From positions 186,001 through 250,000 of the forward strand of contig NZ_FODN01000002.1 in assembly GCF_900110375.1 (NCBI RefSeq): a DNA stretch of 64,000 nt. Reading direction: 5' to 3'. Shown here in pieces: positions 52,196 through 61,338 of this stretch. Position 1 is the first letter of the stretch; the number at the start of each line of letters is the position of its first letter. The notes under the pieces are model-generated. The model searched no databases and was not told where the DNA came from. It worked only from the letters and a program-made list of their open reading frames with translations. The stretch comes from Flavobacterium sinopsychrotolerans (lineage in GTDB: Bacteria > Bacteroidota > Bacteroidia > Flavobacteriales > Flavobacteriaceae). The position numbers and the translations under genes are program-made.

Positions 52196-52969
52196 ATGAA
52201 TTCAAGACAAAACCAACTGCTAGCTTTCGAAAGATTATTAGACATTATGGATGATTTGCGTGAAAAATGTCCTTGGGACAAAAAGCAAACCATGCAAACG
52301 TTGCGTCATTTGACTATTGAAGAAACCTATGAATTAGGCGATGCAATTTTAGACAATGATTTGAACGAAGTCAAAAAAGAATTGGGCGACTTGTTATTGC
52401 ATATTGTTTTTTATGCCAAAATAGGAAGCGAAACCAAGGATTTTGATATGGCTGATGTTTGCAATGAAATTTGTGAAAAGTTAATTCATCGTCATCCACA
52501 TATTTATAGTGATGTTGTGGTTAAAGATGAAGAGGAAGTCAAACAAAATTGGGAAAAACTAAAACTCAAAGAAGGCAAAAAATCTGTTCTGGAAGGTGTT
52601 CCAAAAAGTTTACCTGCATTAGTCAAAGCAAGTCGAATTCAGGATAAAGTAAAAGGAGTTGGTTTTGATTGGGAAGAATCGCATCAGGTTTGGGATAAGG
52701 TTCAAGAGGAATTGGAAGAATTACAAGTTGAGGTTGAAGCAGGTGATCAAGATAAAATTGAAGCCGAATTTGGCGATGTTTTGTTTTCGATGATCAATTA
52801 TGCCCGATTTCTTAACGTGAATCCAGAAGATGCTTTGGAACGCACCAATAAAAAATTCATCAAGCGCTTTCAATATTTGGAAAGCAAAGCAGGAGAATTA
52901 GGAAAACCTTTAATGGATATGACTTTAGCTGAAATGGATGTTTTTTGGGAAGAAGCGAAGAAGTTGTAG
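52196..52969 (+). CDS. mazG: Nucleoside triphosphate pyrophosphohydrolase MazG
   Basis: A 257-residue all-alpha house-cleaning enzyme that hydrolyses noncanonical NTPs to NMP and PPi. The tandem MazG repeats are both visible: LREKCPWDKKQTMQTLRHLTIEETYELGDAI with KKELGDLLLHIVFYAKIG, and VWDKVQEELEELQVEVEAG with EAEFGDVLFSMINYARFL. These supply the Mg-binding EExxE and ExxD acidic residues. The LIHRHPHIYSD segment between is canonical. Length matches E. coli MazG. A strong terminator separates it from the preceding gene. Confidence 0.95.
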   Translation: MNSRQNQLLAFERLLDIMDDLREKCPWDKKQTMQTLRHLTIEETYELGDAILDNDLNEVKKELGDLLLHIVFYAKIGSETKDFDMADVCNEICEKLIHRHPHIYSDVVVKDEEEVKQNWEKLKLKEGKKSVLEGVPKSLPALVKASRIQDKVKGVGFDWEESHQVWDKVQEELEELQVEVEAGDQDKIEAEFGDVLFSMINYARFLNVNPEDALERTNKKFIKRFQYLESKAGELGKPLMDMTLAEMDVFWEEAKKL

Positions 52970-53017
52970 TGTTCAGTATTAAATGATTAAAATTATTATC
53001 ACTTATTAAATTATCCA

Positions 53018-54466
53018 ATGTCAGAAAATAAACCCGAGTTAAAACGTTCTTTAGGATTAATTGATGCGACGAGTTTAGTTGCCGGATCCATGATAGGATC
53101 CGGAATTTTCATAGTAACATCAGCCATGGCGAGAGATATAGGATCTGCTGTCTGGTTGTTGGTAATTTGGTTGGTAACAGGATTAATCACGGTTGCTGCG
53201 GCATTGAGTTATGGAGAATTAGCAGGAATGATGCCCAATGCGGGCGGACAGTTCGTTTACATACAACGTGCTTATGGAAGATTAGTTTCTTTCTTGTACG
53301 GCTGGACTGTTTTCACGGTAATTCAAACGGGAGTTATTGCCGCTATTGCGGTTACTTTCGCTAATTATGCGGCTATCTTCTTTCCTGTTTTAGATCAGAC
53401 CCTTTTTACCGTTGGGACTGGTTTTGTTTTTTCGTACCAAAAAGTATTGGCTATTTTTAGTATAATTCTGCTAACTTATATCAATACCAAAGGTGTCGAA
53501 AGCGGAAAAACAGTTCAATTGATTTTCACTTCGGCTAAATTAATTGCACTTTTTGCATTGATTGTTTTAGGATTGTATGTTGGTTTACAAACGAATGTTT
53601 TGTCCAATAATTTTGCAAATATGTGGGAAGCCAGCAAAACGGTTGTAAATCCTGACGGAACAATTACGGTTACAAAATTAGCAGGAATGGCAATTTTGGG
53701 TGCTGCAGGAGCTACCATTATTAATTCCTTATTTTCTAGTGATGCCTGGAATAATGTGACTTTCATTGCAGGAGAAATTAAAGAACCCAAAAAGAATATT
53801 CCCCGAAGTTTGTTTCTTGGAACCTTGATTGTAACTATCATTTATGTTTTAGCGAATGTTGCTTATTTGGCTTTATTACCAATGCAAGGAACTCCAAACG
53901 CTACTGATATTGCCGGTAACGGAATCATGTTTGCCAGTAATGATAGGGTTGGAGCGGCAGCTGCAAGTATGATTATGGGAAATGTAGGAGTTTTTGTGAT
54001 GGCTGCATTAATCATGGTTTCCACTTTTGGATGCAATAGCGGTTTGATTCTTTCGGGAGGAAGATTGTTTTTTGCCATGGCAAAAGACGGATTGTTTTTT
54101 AAACAAGCTACGGAACTTAATAAAAACCAAGTTCCGGCTAAAGCATTGTGGGTACAATGTATTTGGGCTTGTGTGCTTTGTATTTCGGGAAAATTTGGGG
54201 ATTTGTTGACCTATGCTACTTTTGCGTCGTTGTTGTTTTATATCCTGACGATTCTGGGTGTTTTCATTCTTAGAAAAAAAGAACCTAACGCAGATAGACC
54301 TTATAAAGCATTTGGTTATCCATTTGTACCAGCCATTTATATTATAGTGACATCGGCAATCTGCTTCACTTTATTGATTTATGATACGTTCAATACGGGC
54401 TTGGGACTGTGTATTGTGGCGTTGGGAATTCCAGTATATTATTTTGTGATGAACAAGAAAGAGTAA
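53018..54466 (+). CDS. APC-family amino acid permease
   Basis: A 482-residue inner-membrane transporter with about 12 transmembrane helices. The unwound TM1 motif is GSMIGSGIFIV (about 22-32), the TM2 start is SYGELAGMMPNAGGQFVY, and the TM6 region is FSSDAWNNVTFIAGEIKEPKKNIPRSL, a common APC signature. It imports or exchanges an amino acid or polyamine; the substrate is not predictable. The spacing to the convergent Crp/Fnr gene is 11 bp, with a hairpin over both stops. Confidence 0.93.
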   Translation: MSENKPELKRSLGLIDATSLVAGSMIGSGIFIVTSAMARDIGSAVWLLVIWLVTGLITVAAALSYGELAGMMPNAGGQFVYIQRAYGRLVSFLYGWTVFTVIQTGVIAAIAVTFANYAAIFFPVLDQTLFTVGTGFVFSYQKVLAIFSIILLTYINTKGVESGKTVQLIFTSAKLIALFALIVLGLYVGLQTNVLSNNFANMWEASKTVVNPDGTITVTKLAGMAILGAAGATIINSLFSSDAWNNVTFIAGEIKEPKKNIPRSLFLGTLIVTIIYVLANVAYLALLPMQGTPNATDIAGNGIMFASNDRVGAAAASMIMGNVGVFVMAALIMVSTFGCNSGLILSGGRLFFAMAKDGLFFKQATELNKNQVPAKALWVQCIWACVLCISGKFGDLLTYATFASLLFYILTILGVFILRKKEPNADRPYKAFGYPFVPAIYIIVTSAICFTLLIYDTFNTGLGLCIVALGIPVYYFVMNKKE

Positions 54467-54494
54467 AGCAGATTGAATTAATCTGCTAATTTTT
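54467..54494. terminator. Bidirectional terminator over convergent stops
   Basis: AGCAGATT (54467-54474), a 5-nt loop and AATCTGCT (54480-54487) form an 8-bp stem followed by a T run on the plus strand. The right arm is part of the last codons of the Crp/Fnr gene on the minus strand. Confidence 0.85.
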
Positions 54495-55158
54495 TTAAGG
54501 CAGTAATGTCTTTCAAAACAATTTTTTTACCATTCAATTCAATCAATCCTAATTTATTAAAATCAGATAATAAACGGATGCAACTTTCAGTGGCTGTTCC
54601 AATTATGCTGGCTAGTTCGTCTCTTGAAAGTTGTACTTTTAAAGAGTTATCCTCGTTTTTTCCAAAAGTATCATTTAGATAAAGAAGTGTTTCGGCTAAT
54701 CTTTCTTTGACCGTTTTTTGAGCTAAATTAACCATGTGGTCATCAGCTTCTTTTAGATCCCCACAAATAGTTTTCATAACATTCATAGAAAACTGATTGT
54801 TTTTGTCAAAATAGCCCATCACTTCTGATTTTGGAATAAAACAAACCTGCATATCTTCAAGAGCTACAGCACTTAGATTTACTGGTTCATCACTAATCAT
54901 GGAACGCTGGCCCAATAATTCTCCTTTTGTAACCAATTTTACAATGTGATCTTTACCATTTGCACTGAGTTTAGTCAGTTTACAAATACCATCTTTTATA
55001 CAATAAATACCATTTACATTTTCTCCTTCTTCAAATATAACATCTCCTTTTTTAATGATATGGGATGTTTTACAGTCAGAAAGTTTTATTAATTCGTCTT
55101 TAGTTAAGGCTTTTAAAGAGCTAAATTCTCTGACGATACATTGTTCGCATTTGCTCAT
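54478..55158 (-). CDS. Crp/Fnr-family transcription regulator (FNR-like)
   Basis: A 226-residue regulator. The N-terminus has a CxxC (Cys4, Cys7) and Cys29, with further Cys53 and Cys59 in a cyclic-nucleotide-binding-type beta roll (GDVIFEEGENVNGIYCIKDG). It could hold an Fe-S cluster like FNR, but the spacing differs from E. coli FNR. The dimer helix is followed by a winged helix: LSRDELASIIGTATESCIRLLSDF, with Glu191 and Arg195 at the DNA-contact positions that read TGA. It diverges from ccoI. Palindromes upstream of ccoI and ccoS fit its expected site. Confidence 0.92.
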   Translation of the reverse strand: MSKCEQCIVREFSSLKALTKDELIKLSDCKTSHIIKKGDVIFEEGENVNGIYCIKDGICKLTKLSANGKDHIVKLVTKGELLGQRSMISDEPVNLSAVALEDMQVCFIPKSEVMGYFDKNNQFSMNVMKTICGDLKEADDHMVNLAQKTVKERLAETLLYLNDTFGKNEDNSLKVQLSRDELASIIGTATESCIRLLSDFNKLGLIELNGKKIVLKDITALKKLAD

Positions 55159-55198
55159 ATTTTTCTTGATTTATTTGCATTACAAAACTAACTATTTA

Positions 55199-55244
55199 AT
55201 ATGACAAATATCATATTTTTAACTCATTCAATTGATGATCTTTG
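55199..55244 (+). promoter_or_regulatory. FNR-type palindrome and -7 element upstream of ccoI
   Basis: ATATGA-CAAATA-TCATAT (55199-55216) is a perfect 6-bp inverted repeat with core ATGACAAATATCAT centred at 55207.5. A -7-like GATCTTTG (55237-55244) lies 36.5 bp from that centre (last G), the same distance as in the ccoS promoter. This corresponds to about -41.5. Confidence 0.72.
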
Positions 55245-55255
55245 TTCTAGGTAAA

Positions 55256-57673
55256 ATGAGCAAAGTTATGGACACACAAAACTGTTTCCATTGTGGTTTA
55301 GATATTATAAAAGAAGAAGAAATTATTTTTGATGCGAGAAATTTTTGTTGCAATGGTTGTAAAACCGTGTACGAAATTTTTAGCCTCAATGATTTGACTT
55401 GTTATTATGATTTTGAAAAATCCCCTGGAGCAACCCCGCAAGACATTAATGGTAAATATGATTTTTTAGACAATGAAAGTATTGTATCCAAACTTTTGGA
55501 ATTTCAAGAAAATTCAACCGCAATTATTTCACTTAACATTCCTCATATTCATTGTAGCTCGTGTATTTGGATTTTGGAAAATCTACAACGTCTTCAAAAA
55601 GGAATAAGCACTTCGCAGGTTAATTTCCCTGAAAAAAGAGTCCGAATCACCTTCAATCCAGAAGTAGTTTCTATTAAAACGATTGTTTATTTGTTGAGTT
55701 CTATTGGTTATGAACCCTACATTAGTTTAGAAAACTATGAAACGGGGAGTAATGATGTGGATAGAAGTTTAACGTATAAATTAGGCGTTGCTTTCTTTTG
55801 TTTCGGAAATATCATGTTGCTTTCGTTTCCGGAATATTTTGAGGTAAAAGAATATTGGTTAGACCAATACCGTGGCTTTTTCCGTTGGTTGATTTTTGTT
55901 TTAGCGCTACCAAGTTTCTTTTATTCGGCTAGTGGTTATTATGTTTCGGCCTATAAAAGTATCAAAACCAAAATGCTCAACATTGATATTCCTATTGCTT
56001 TAGGGATTGTTGTGATGTTTGTGCGAAGTACGTTTGATATTTTCATGGATTACGGTTCTGGTTTTTTCGACAGCTTAACCGGATTGATTTTCTTTATGCT
56101 TTTGGGGAAAATGTTCCAAATCAAAACCTATAGTTTTTTGAGTTTTGAAAGGGATTTTAAGTCCTATTTTCCAATAGCAATTACTAAAATCAATACGGAT
56201 GCCTCCGAAGAAAGTGTGGCTATTTACGAAGTGGAAAAAGGCGACAGACTGCTCATCAGAAATCAGGAACTTATTCCGGTTGATGGGATTTTAATTTCGG
56301 AAAAAGCAGAAATCGATTATAGTTTTGTCACCGGTGAAGCGATTCCTATTACAAAACAATCCGGCGATAAAGTGTTTGCAGGCGGAAAACAAATAGGGAA
56401 AGTAATCGAAATGGAAGTTTTACATTCTGTTTCCCAAAGTTACTTGACACAATTATGGAGCAATGATGTGTTCCAAAAAAATGTAGAGCAAAAACACAAA
56501 ACGATTACCGATAGCATCAGCCGTTATTTCACGCCTATTTTATTACTGATTGCTTTTGCAGGATTTGGCTATTGGATTTTTATTGATGCCAATACTGCTT
56601 TCAATGTGTTTACCGCAGTGCTAATTGTTGCTTGTCCTTGTGCTTTGGCATTGACAGCGCCATTCACTTTTGGGAACGTATTACGAATTTTAGGAAAACA
56701 GAAATTCTATATCAAAAATGCGTTGGTTATTGAGCAATTAGCGAAAGTAGATACTATTGTTTTTGATAAAACGGGAACGATTACCACCAATAAAAAATCA
56801 AATATTTCCTATGAAGGAACAGCCCTTTCCGATGAGAATTTGTTGCTGATAAAAAATGTTCTTCGGGCTTCAAATCATCCGTTGAGCAGAATGTTGTATG
56901 ACTATTTGCCGATTCCAATTTTGCAAAATAAATCAGCAAATGATACCAAAAAGTTGAAAGTGGATGCTTTTGAAGAAATTACAGGAAAAGGGATTCAAGC
57001 TCAGATTTTTGGTCATCAAATCCAAATAGGTTCGGCATCTTTTGTAGATAAAATAGAAGAAAACAACATTCAGCAAACATCGGTTCACATTAAGATAAAT
57101 GATGTTTATTACGGAAAATTTGTTTTTAAAAATCAATACAGAGAAGGATTGGAAGTGCTTTTCAGGAACTTAAGCACTAACTATCAAATCAAGGTTTTAT
57201 CTGGTGACAATGAAGGCGAACGAGCAACTCTTGAACGACTTTTGCCGAAAGGCACGGAATTAATTTTCAATCAGAAACCGGAACAAAAACTGGAATTCAT
57301 TAAAAATTTGCAGGAACAAGGCAAAAATGTGATGATGGTAGGCGATGGACTAAATGATGCCGGAGCTTTGGCGCAAAGCAATGTTGGAATTTCGATTTCT
57401 GAAAATGTCAATGTTTTTTCTCCAGCTTGTGATGCTATTTTGGATGCCAGTGAATTTCATAGATTGATTTATTTTTTGAAATTATCCAAGAATTCCATAA
57501 CAACTATCAAAATGAGTTTTACATTGTCTTTACTCTATAATGTGGTGGGATTGTCATTTGCAATTACAGGAAATTTACTGCCTCTGATAGCAGCTATTAT
57601 AATGCCTTTGAGCACGATAACTATAGTGAGTTTTGTAACTGTGATGAGTAGCTATTATGCAAGTAATAAATAG
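55256..57673 (+). CDS. ccoI: Cation-transporting P-type ATPase for cbb3 oxidase assembly (CcoI)
   Basis: An 805-residue P1B-type ATPase from ATG 55256; a TTG at 55232 gives a longer frame but precedes no better sequence. An N-terminal Cys-rich cap (NCFHCG, FCCNGC) leads to an HMA domain with CSSC (100-103), then eight membrane helices with CPC (460-462), phosphorylation DKTGT (Asp504) and GDGLND (Asp697). It pumps copper for the binuclear centre of cbb3 oxidase. It leads the cluster next to an FNR-like gene with a palindrome upstream. Confidence 0.93.
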   Translation: MSKVMDTQNCFHCGLDIIKEEEIIFDARNFCCNGCKTVYEIFSLNDLTCYYDFEKSPGATPQDINGKYDFLDNESIVSKLLEFQENSTAIISLNIPHIHCSSCIWILENLQRLQKGISTSQVNFPEKRVRITFNPEVVSIKTIVYLLSSIGYEPYISLENYETGSNDVDRSLTYKLGVAFFCFGNIMLLSFPEYFEVKEYWLDQYRGFFRWLIFVLALPSFFYSASGYYVSAYKSIKTKMLNIDIPIALGIVVMFVRSTFDIFMDYGSGFFDSLTGLIFFMLLGKMFQIKTYSFLSFERDFKSYFPIAITKINTDASEESVAIYEVEKGDRLLIRNQELIPVDGILISEKAEIDYSFVTGEAIPITKQSGDKVFAGGKQIGKVIEMEVLHSVSQSYLTQLWSNDVFQKNVEQKHKTITDSISRYFTPILLLIAFAGFGYWIFIDANTAFNVFTAVLIVACPCALALTAPFTFGNVLRILGKQKFYIKNALVIEQLAKVDTIVFDKTGTITTNKKSNISYEGTALSDENLLLIKNVLRASNHPLSRMLYDYLPIPILQNKSANDTKKLKVDAFEEITGKGIQAQIFGHQIQIGSASFVDKIEENNIQQTSVHIKINDVYYGKFVFKNQYREGLEVLFRNLSTNYQIKVLSGDNEGERATLERLLPKGTELIFNQKPEQKLEFIKNLQEQGKNVMMVGDGLNDAGALAQSNVGISISENVNVFSPACDAILDASEFHRLIYFLKLSKNSITTIKMSFTLSLLYNVVGLSFAITGNLLPLIAAIIMPLSTITIVSFVTVMSSYYASNK

Positions 57674-57727
57674 AATTTAGCATGATTTTTAATTTTTTTT
57701 CACATATATTTAACAAAATTAATAAGC

Positions 57728-57771
57728 ATGATAATTGTCATGTTTTACTAGAAAACCTAAAAGTAACTTTG
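57728..57771 (+). promoter_or_regulatory. FNR-type palindrome and -7 element upstream of ccoS
   Basis: ATGA-TAATTG-TCAT (57728-57741, with one more C/G pair outside) is centred at 57734.5. The -7 element TAACTTTG (57764-57771) has its last G 36.5 bp from that centre. No -33 TTG is needed in a class-II activator arrangement. It starts the ccoSNOQP transcript. Confidence 0.78.
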
Positions 57772-57788
57772 TTAACACAAATTAAGGT

Positions 57789-57980
57789 ATGAGTGTCATT
57801 TATTTATTAATCTCCATCAGTATATTAATTGCAATCGGGTTTTTTATAGCTTTCATACGAGCCGTAAAAACAGGTCAATATGATGATGATTATACACCCT
57901 CGGTCAGAATGCTTTTTGATGATGAGCTTTTGAAGTCAGCTAAAAAAGAAAAAAAAGTGGAGAAAAAAGATGAAAAGTAA
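57789..57980 (+). CDS. ccoS: cbb3 oxidase assembly protein CcoS
   Basis: A 63-residue protein: one transmembrane helix (SVIYLLISISILIAIGFFIAFI), then the conserved WAxxxGQYDD-like AVKTGQYDDDYTPSVRMLFDDE, then a charged Lys/Glu tail. CcoS is needed to load copper and haem into cbb3 oxidase. It lies 67 bp before ccoNO on the same strand and shares the upstream FNR-type site. Confidence 0.92.
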   Translation: MSVIYLLISISILIAIGFFIAFIRAVKTGQYDDDYTPSVRMLFDDELLKSAKKEKKVEKKDEK

Positions 57981-58047
57981 CTGGATGTATTGAATCCAAA
58001 ACTTTTGTCCTTAAAACGTTTAAATTAAAATAAAAACAAATTTAATT

Positions 58048-60237
58048 ATGGAAATGCAGCAGTTTTATTATGACAACAAAATTGTAAAGAAATTCATTTA
58101 CGCCACTATTCTTTTCGGTGTGGTAGGAATGTTAGTTGGGCTCACATTAGCCTTTATGTTTCTTTTCCCAAATATGACCGATGGAATTTCATGGTTAAGT
58201 TACGGTAGATTGAGACCTTTGCATACTAATGCCGTTATTTTTGCTTTTGTAGGTAATGCTTTTTTTGCGGGAATGTATTATTCCTTGCAAAGATTACTGA
58301 AAGCGAGAATGTTTAGTGATTTTTTGAGTAATGTTCATTTTTGGGGTTGGCAATTAATTATCGTTGCTGCGGCCATTACTTTGCCTTTAGGGTTTAGTTC
58401 ATCAAAAGAATATGCCGAATTAGAATGGCCAATAGATATTGCAATTACTCTGATTTGGGTTGTAATGGGTATCAATATGATTGGAACCATGATAAAAAGA
58501 AGAGAGCGACATTTATATGTTGCAATTTGGTTTTATTTGGCAACATTTGTTACTGTAGCAGTTTTACATATTTTCAACAATTTAGAATTACCAGTTTCTG
58601 CATTCAAAAGTTATTCTGTTTATGCAGGAGTTCAAGATGCTTTGGTTCAATGGTGGTACGGTCATAATGCGGTGGCATTCTTCTTGACGACTCCTTTCTT
58701 AGGATTGATGTATTATTTTGTTCCAAAAGCAGCTAATCGTCCAGTATACTCTTATAGATTGTCAATTGTTCACTTTTGGTCGTTAATTTTTATTTATATC
58801 TGGGCAGGACCACACCATTTATTATACTCAGCGTTGCCTAACTGGGCACAGAATTTAGGAGTTGCTTTTTCAATAATGTTGCTAGCGCCATCTTGGGGTG
58901 GTATGATAAACGGACTTTTAACTTTAAGAGGAGTTTGGGATAAAGTACGTGTAGATCCTGTTTTAAAATTCTTTGTAGTTGCGATCACTGGTTACGGAAT
59001 GGCTACTTTTGAAGGACCAATGTTATCGTTGAAAAATGTAAATGCTATTGCGCATTATACGGACTGGATTATTGCTCACGTTCACGTAGGAGCATTAGCT
59101 TGGAATGGATTTATGACTTTCGGTATGATTTATTGGTTGATTCCAAGAATGACCAAAACTACTTTATACTCACTAAAATTAGCTAATTTTCACTTTTGGA
59201 TTGGTACTTTAGGGATTATATTATATACAATTCCAATGTATGTAGCTGGGTTTTTACAAGCTTCTATGTGGAAACAGTTTAACCCAGACGGAACTTTAAC
59301 ATATGGTAACTTCCTTGAAACAGTAACTCAAATCATGCCAATGTATTGGATGAGAGCTATTGGTGGAACTCTTTATTTGATTGGAATGCTAACTTTAGTT
59401 TATAACATTGTTCAAACTTTAAGAGCAGGTTCTACTATTGAAGATGAATTAGCCGAAGCTCCCGCTTTAGTAAGAATTAGTTCTGGAAGAGTAAAAGGAG
59501 AAAAATTTCATCCTTGGTTAGAAAGAAAACCTATTCAATTGACAATATTAGCAACTATAGCAATTTTAATTGGAGGAGTTATCCAAATTGTACCAACGAT
59601 AATGGTTAAATCTAATATTCCAACAATTGCAAGCGTAAAACCATACTCTCCATTAGAATTAGAAGGGCGTGATTTATACATTCGCGAAGGTTGTGTAGGT
59701 TGTCATTCGCAGTCTGTTCGTCCTTTCCGTAGTGAAGTAGAACGTTATGGACCACAATCTAAAGCGGGTGAGTTTGTATATGATCATCCATTTCTTTGGG
59801 GATCAAAACGTACGGGCCCGGATTTATTAAGAGTTGGTGCAAAATACAATGACAATTGGCATTTTAACCACTTCTGGAGTCCACAAAGTATATCTGCAGG
59901 ATCAATTATGCCAGGTTATAAATGGTTGTTTGATAATAAACCAATGGATATTTCTTTGACTCAAAAGAAAATGCAGGCAATGGTTACACTTGGTGTTCCA
60001 TATACTGAAGCTCAAGTTGCAAGTGGTTTAGATGATTTAAGAAAACAAGCTATTGCAATTGAAGAAAGCTTGAAAAATGATCCTGATTTTGTGAAAAGTT
60101 ATGATGAAAGCAAGAAAAAAGCAGAAGCCAGAGGAGAAAAATTTATTCCAATGAACGAGAGAGAAATTGTAGCTATGATTGCTTATATGCAAAGACTTGG
60201 AACAGATATAAAAGTTAAAAATACTGCTAAAAATTAA
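58048..60237 (+). CDS. ccoN: Fused cytochrome cbb3 oxidase subunit I/II (CcoNO)
   Basis: A 729-residue fusion of CcoN (about 1-480) and CcoO (about 495-729), as usual in Bacteroidota. CcoN shows the haem and copper ligands in RPLHTNAVI, WWYGHNAVAFF, AGPHHLLYS and HVHVGALAWNGF. CcoO has one membrane anchor (ILATIAILIGGVIQIVP) and a c-type haem site CVGCH (549-553) with the GxxxxPDL-type TGPDLLRVG and a Met ligand in SIMPGY. It is the catalytic unit that reduces oxygen at low oxygen levels. CcoP and CcoQ genes follow closely. Confidence 0.96.
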   Translation: MEMQQFYYDNKIVKKFIYATILFGVVGMLVGLTLAFMFLFPNMTDGISWLSYGRLRPLHTNAVIFAFVGNAFFAGMYYSLQRLLKARMFSDFLSNVHFWGWQLIIVAAAITLPLGFSSSKEYAELEWPIDIAITLIWVVMGINMIGTMIKRRERHLYVAIWFYLATFVTVAVLHIFNNLELPVSAFKSYSVYAGVQDALVQWWYGHNAVAFFLTTPFLGLMYYFVPKAANRPVYSYRLSIVHFWSLIFIYIWAGPHHLLYSALPNWAQNLGVAFSIMLLAPSWGGMINGLLTLRGVWDKVRVDPVLKFFVVAITGYGMATFEGPMLSLKNVNAIAHYTDWIIAHVHVGALAWNGFMTFGMIYWLIPRMTKTTLYSLKLANFHFWIGTLGIILYTIPMYVAGFLQASMWKQFNPDGTLTYGNFLETVTQIMPMYWMRAIGGTLYLIGMLTLVYNIVQTLRAGSTIEDELAEAPALVRISSGRVKGEKFHPWLERKPIQLTILATIAILIGGVIQIVPTIMVKSNIPTIASVKPYSPLELEGRDLYIREGCVGCHSQSVRPFRSEVERYGPQSKAGEFVYDHPFLWGSKRTGPDLLRVGAKYNDNWHFNHFWSPQSISAGSIMPGYKWLFDNKPMDISLTQKKMQAMVTLGVPYTEAQVASGLDDLRKQAIAIEESLKNDPDFVKSYDESKKKAEARGEKFIPMNEREIVAMIAYMQRLGTDIKVKNTAKN

Positions 60238-60242
60238 AAGTC

Positions 60243-60413
60243 ATGTTTGAACAAGTAAAACACAATTTGGAAACAATTGATGGTGTGACGATATATCCCA
60301 TCTTATCTTTATTAATTTTCTTTGTCTTTTTTGTAGGACTTGGTTTATGGGTGTTCTCCTATAAGAAAGAAAAAATCAATGAGCTAAGTCAAATTCCATT
60401 GAGAGATAATTAA
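60243..60413 (+). CDS. ccoQ: CcoQ-like small cbb3 oxidase subunit
   Basis: A 56-residue ORF (MFEQVKHNLETIDGVTIYP to IPLRDN) 5 bp after ccoNO and 27 bp before ccoP. One membrane helix (ILSLLIFFVFFVGLGLWVF) is followed by a short charged tail starting YKKEK. Position and topology match FixQ/CcoQ, which stabilises the complex. Sequence similarity of such small proteins is weak, so the assignment rests mainly on context. Confidence 0.82.
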   Translation: MFEQVKHNLETIDGVTIYPILSLLIFFVFFVGLGLWVFSYKKEKINELSQIPLRDN

Positions 60414-60440
60414 ATAGTATAATTTTTTAAAATTTAGAAA

Positions 60441-61331
60441 ATGAAAAAATTAATTCCAGCATATGTTAGGGTTCCCGTTATTTTCTTTGCCGTATTTATG
60501 GCAATGGAATATTTCATAGACTCAGGGGACAGACCCGCTTTTATAAAATTCCCGATGGTTTCTGTGTTTTTGTTTGTATTTCTTTTCCTTTTGATAGCGA
60601 TAGAAATTACGATGAGTGCAGTCGATAATATAATGTATCAGTTGTTAACTGAAGAGCAAAAAAGTAAACTAAATGAAGTGAATGGTTTGAGCTTTAAGGA
60701 TAGCGAGTGGTATCAAAAAATAATGAAAAGATTAACTAAAACTGAACCTTTAGAAAGTGAAGGCCAGTTATTGCTTGATCATGATTATGACGGAATCAAA
60801 GAGCTTGACAATAATTTGCCGCCATGGTGGGTCTATTTGTTTTATGCATCAATTGTTTTTGGAATTGTTTATATGGTTCGATTTGAAGTGTTAGGAGCAG
60901 ATAATCAGGAGATGGAACTTAAAAAAGAAGTTGCTCAAGCCAAAATTGATGTTGCAGAATATATGAAAACTGCGCCGGACATGATGGATGAAAAAACGGT
61001 AACCTTATTGACAGATCCAGCTGATTTAGCAACTGGGAAAGAAATTTTCACTACAAATTGTGCGGCTTGTCACAGAGCTGATGGTGGAGGACAAATTGGA
61101 CCAAATTTGACGGATGAACAGTGGATTCTAGGTGGAGGTATTAAAAATATATTTCATACTTTAGTAAACGGTGGGCGTGATGGAAAAGGAATGATTGCAT
61201 GGAAGGGAACTTTAAAACCGAAAGAAATGCAAAAAGTAGCCAGTTACATTATATCATTAAAAGGTAGTAATCCTGCAGATTCAAAAGCGCCTGAAGGCGA
61301 AATATGGGTTGATGAAGCGGAGGCCAAATAA
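60441..61331 (+). CDS. ccoP: cbb3 oxidase subunit III, cytochrome c (CcoP), single haem site
   Basis: A 296-residue protein. Two membrane helices near the start (VPVIFFAVFMAMEYFI, VSVFLFVFLFLLIAIEI) are followed by a third (WWVYLFYASIVFGIVYMV), the usual CcoP anchor. The C-terminal cytochrome c domain has one CAACH (207-211) with GQIGPNLTD and MIAWKGTL as the Met side. Proteobacterial CcoP has two haem sites, so this one is monohaem. It passes electrons to CcoNO from the periplasm. A perfect hairpin follows and precedes ccoG. Confidence 0.93.
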   Translation: MKKLIPAYVRVPVIFFAVFMAMEYFIDSGDRPAFIKFPMVSVFLFVFLFLLIAIEITMSAVDNIMYQLLTEEQKSKLNEVNGLSFKDSEWYQKIMKRLTKTEPLESEGQLLLDHDYDGIKELDNNLPPWWVYLFYASIVFGIVYMVRFEVLGADNQEMELKKEVAQAKIDVAEYMKTAPDMMDEKTVTLLTDPADLATGKEIFTTNCAACHRADGGGQIGPNLTDEQWILGGGIKNIFHTLVNGGRDGKGMIAWKGTLKPKEMQKVASYIISLKGSNPADSKAPEGEIWVDEAEAK

Positions 61332-61338
61332 ACAAATA

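Noticed and set aside
52969..52990. A third LytTR site near GTTCAGTATT
   Set aside because: A single partial half-site without a partner 21 bp away.
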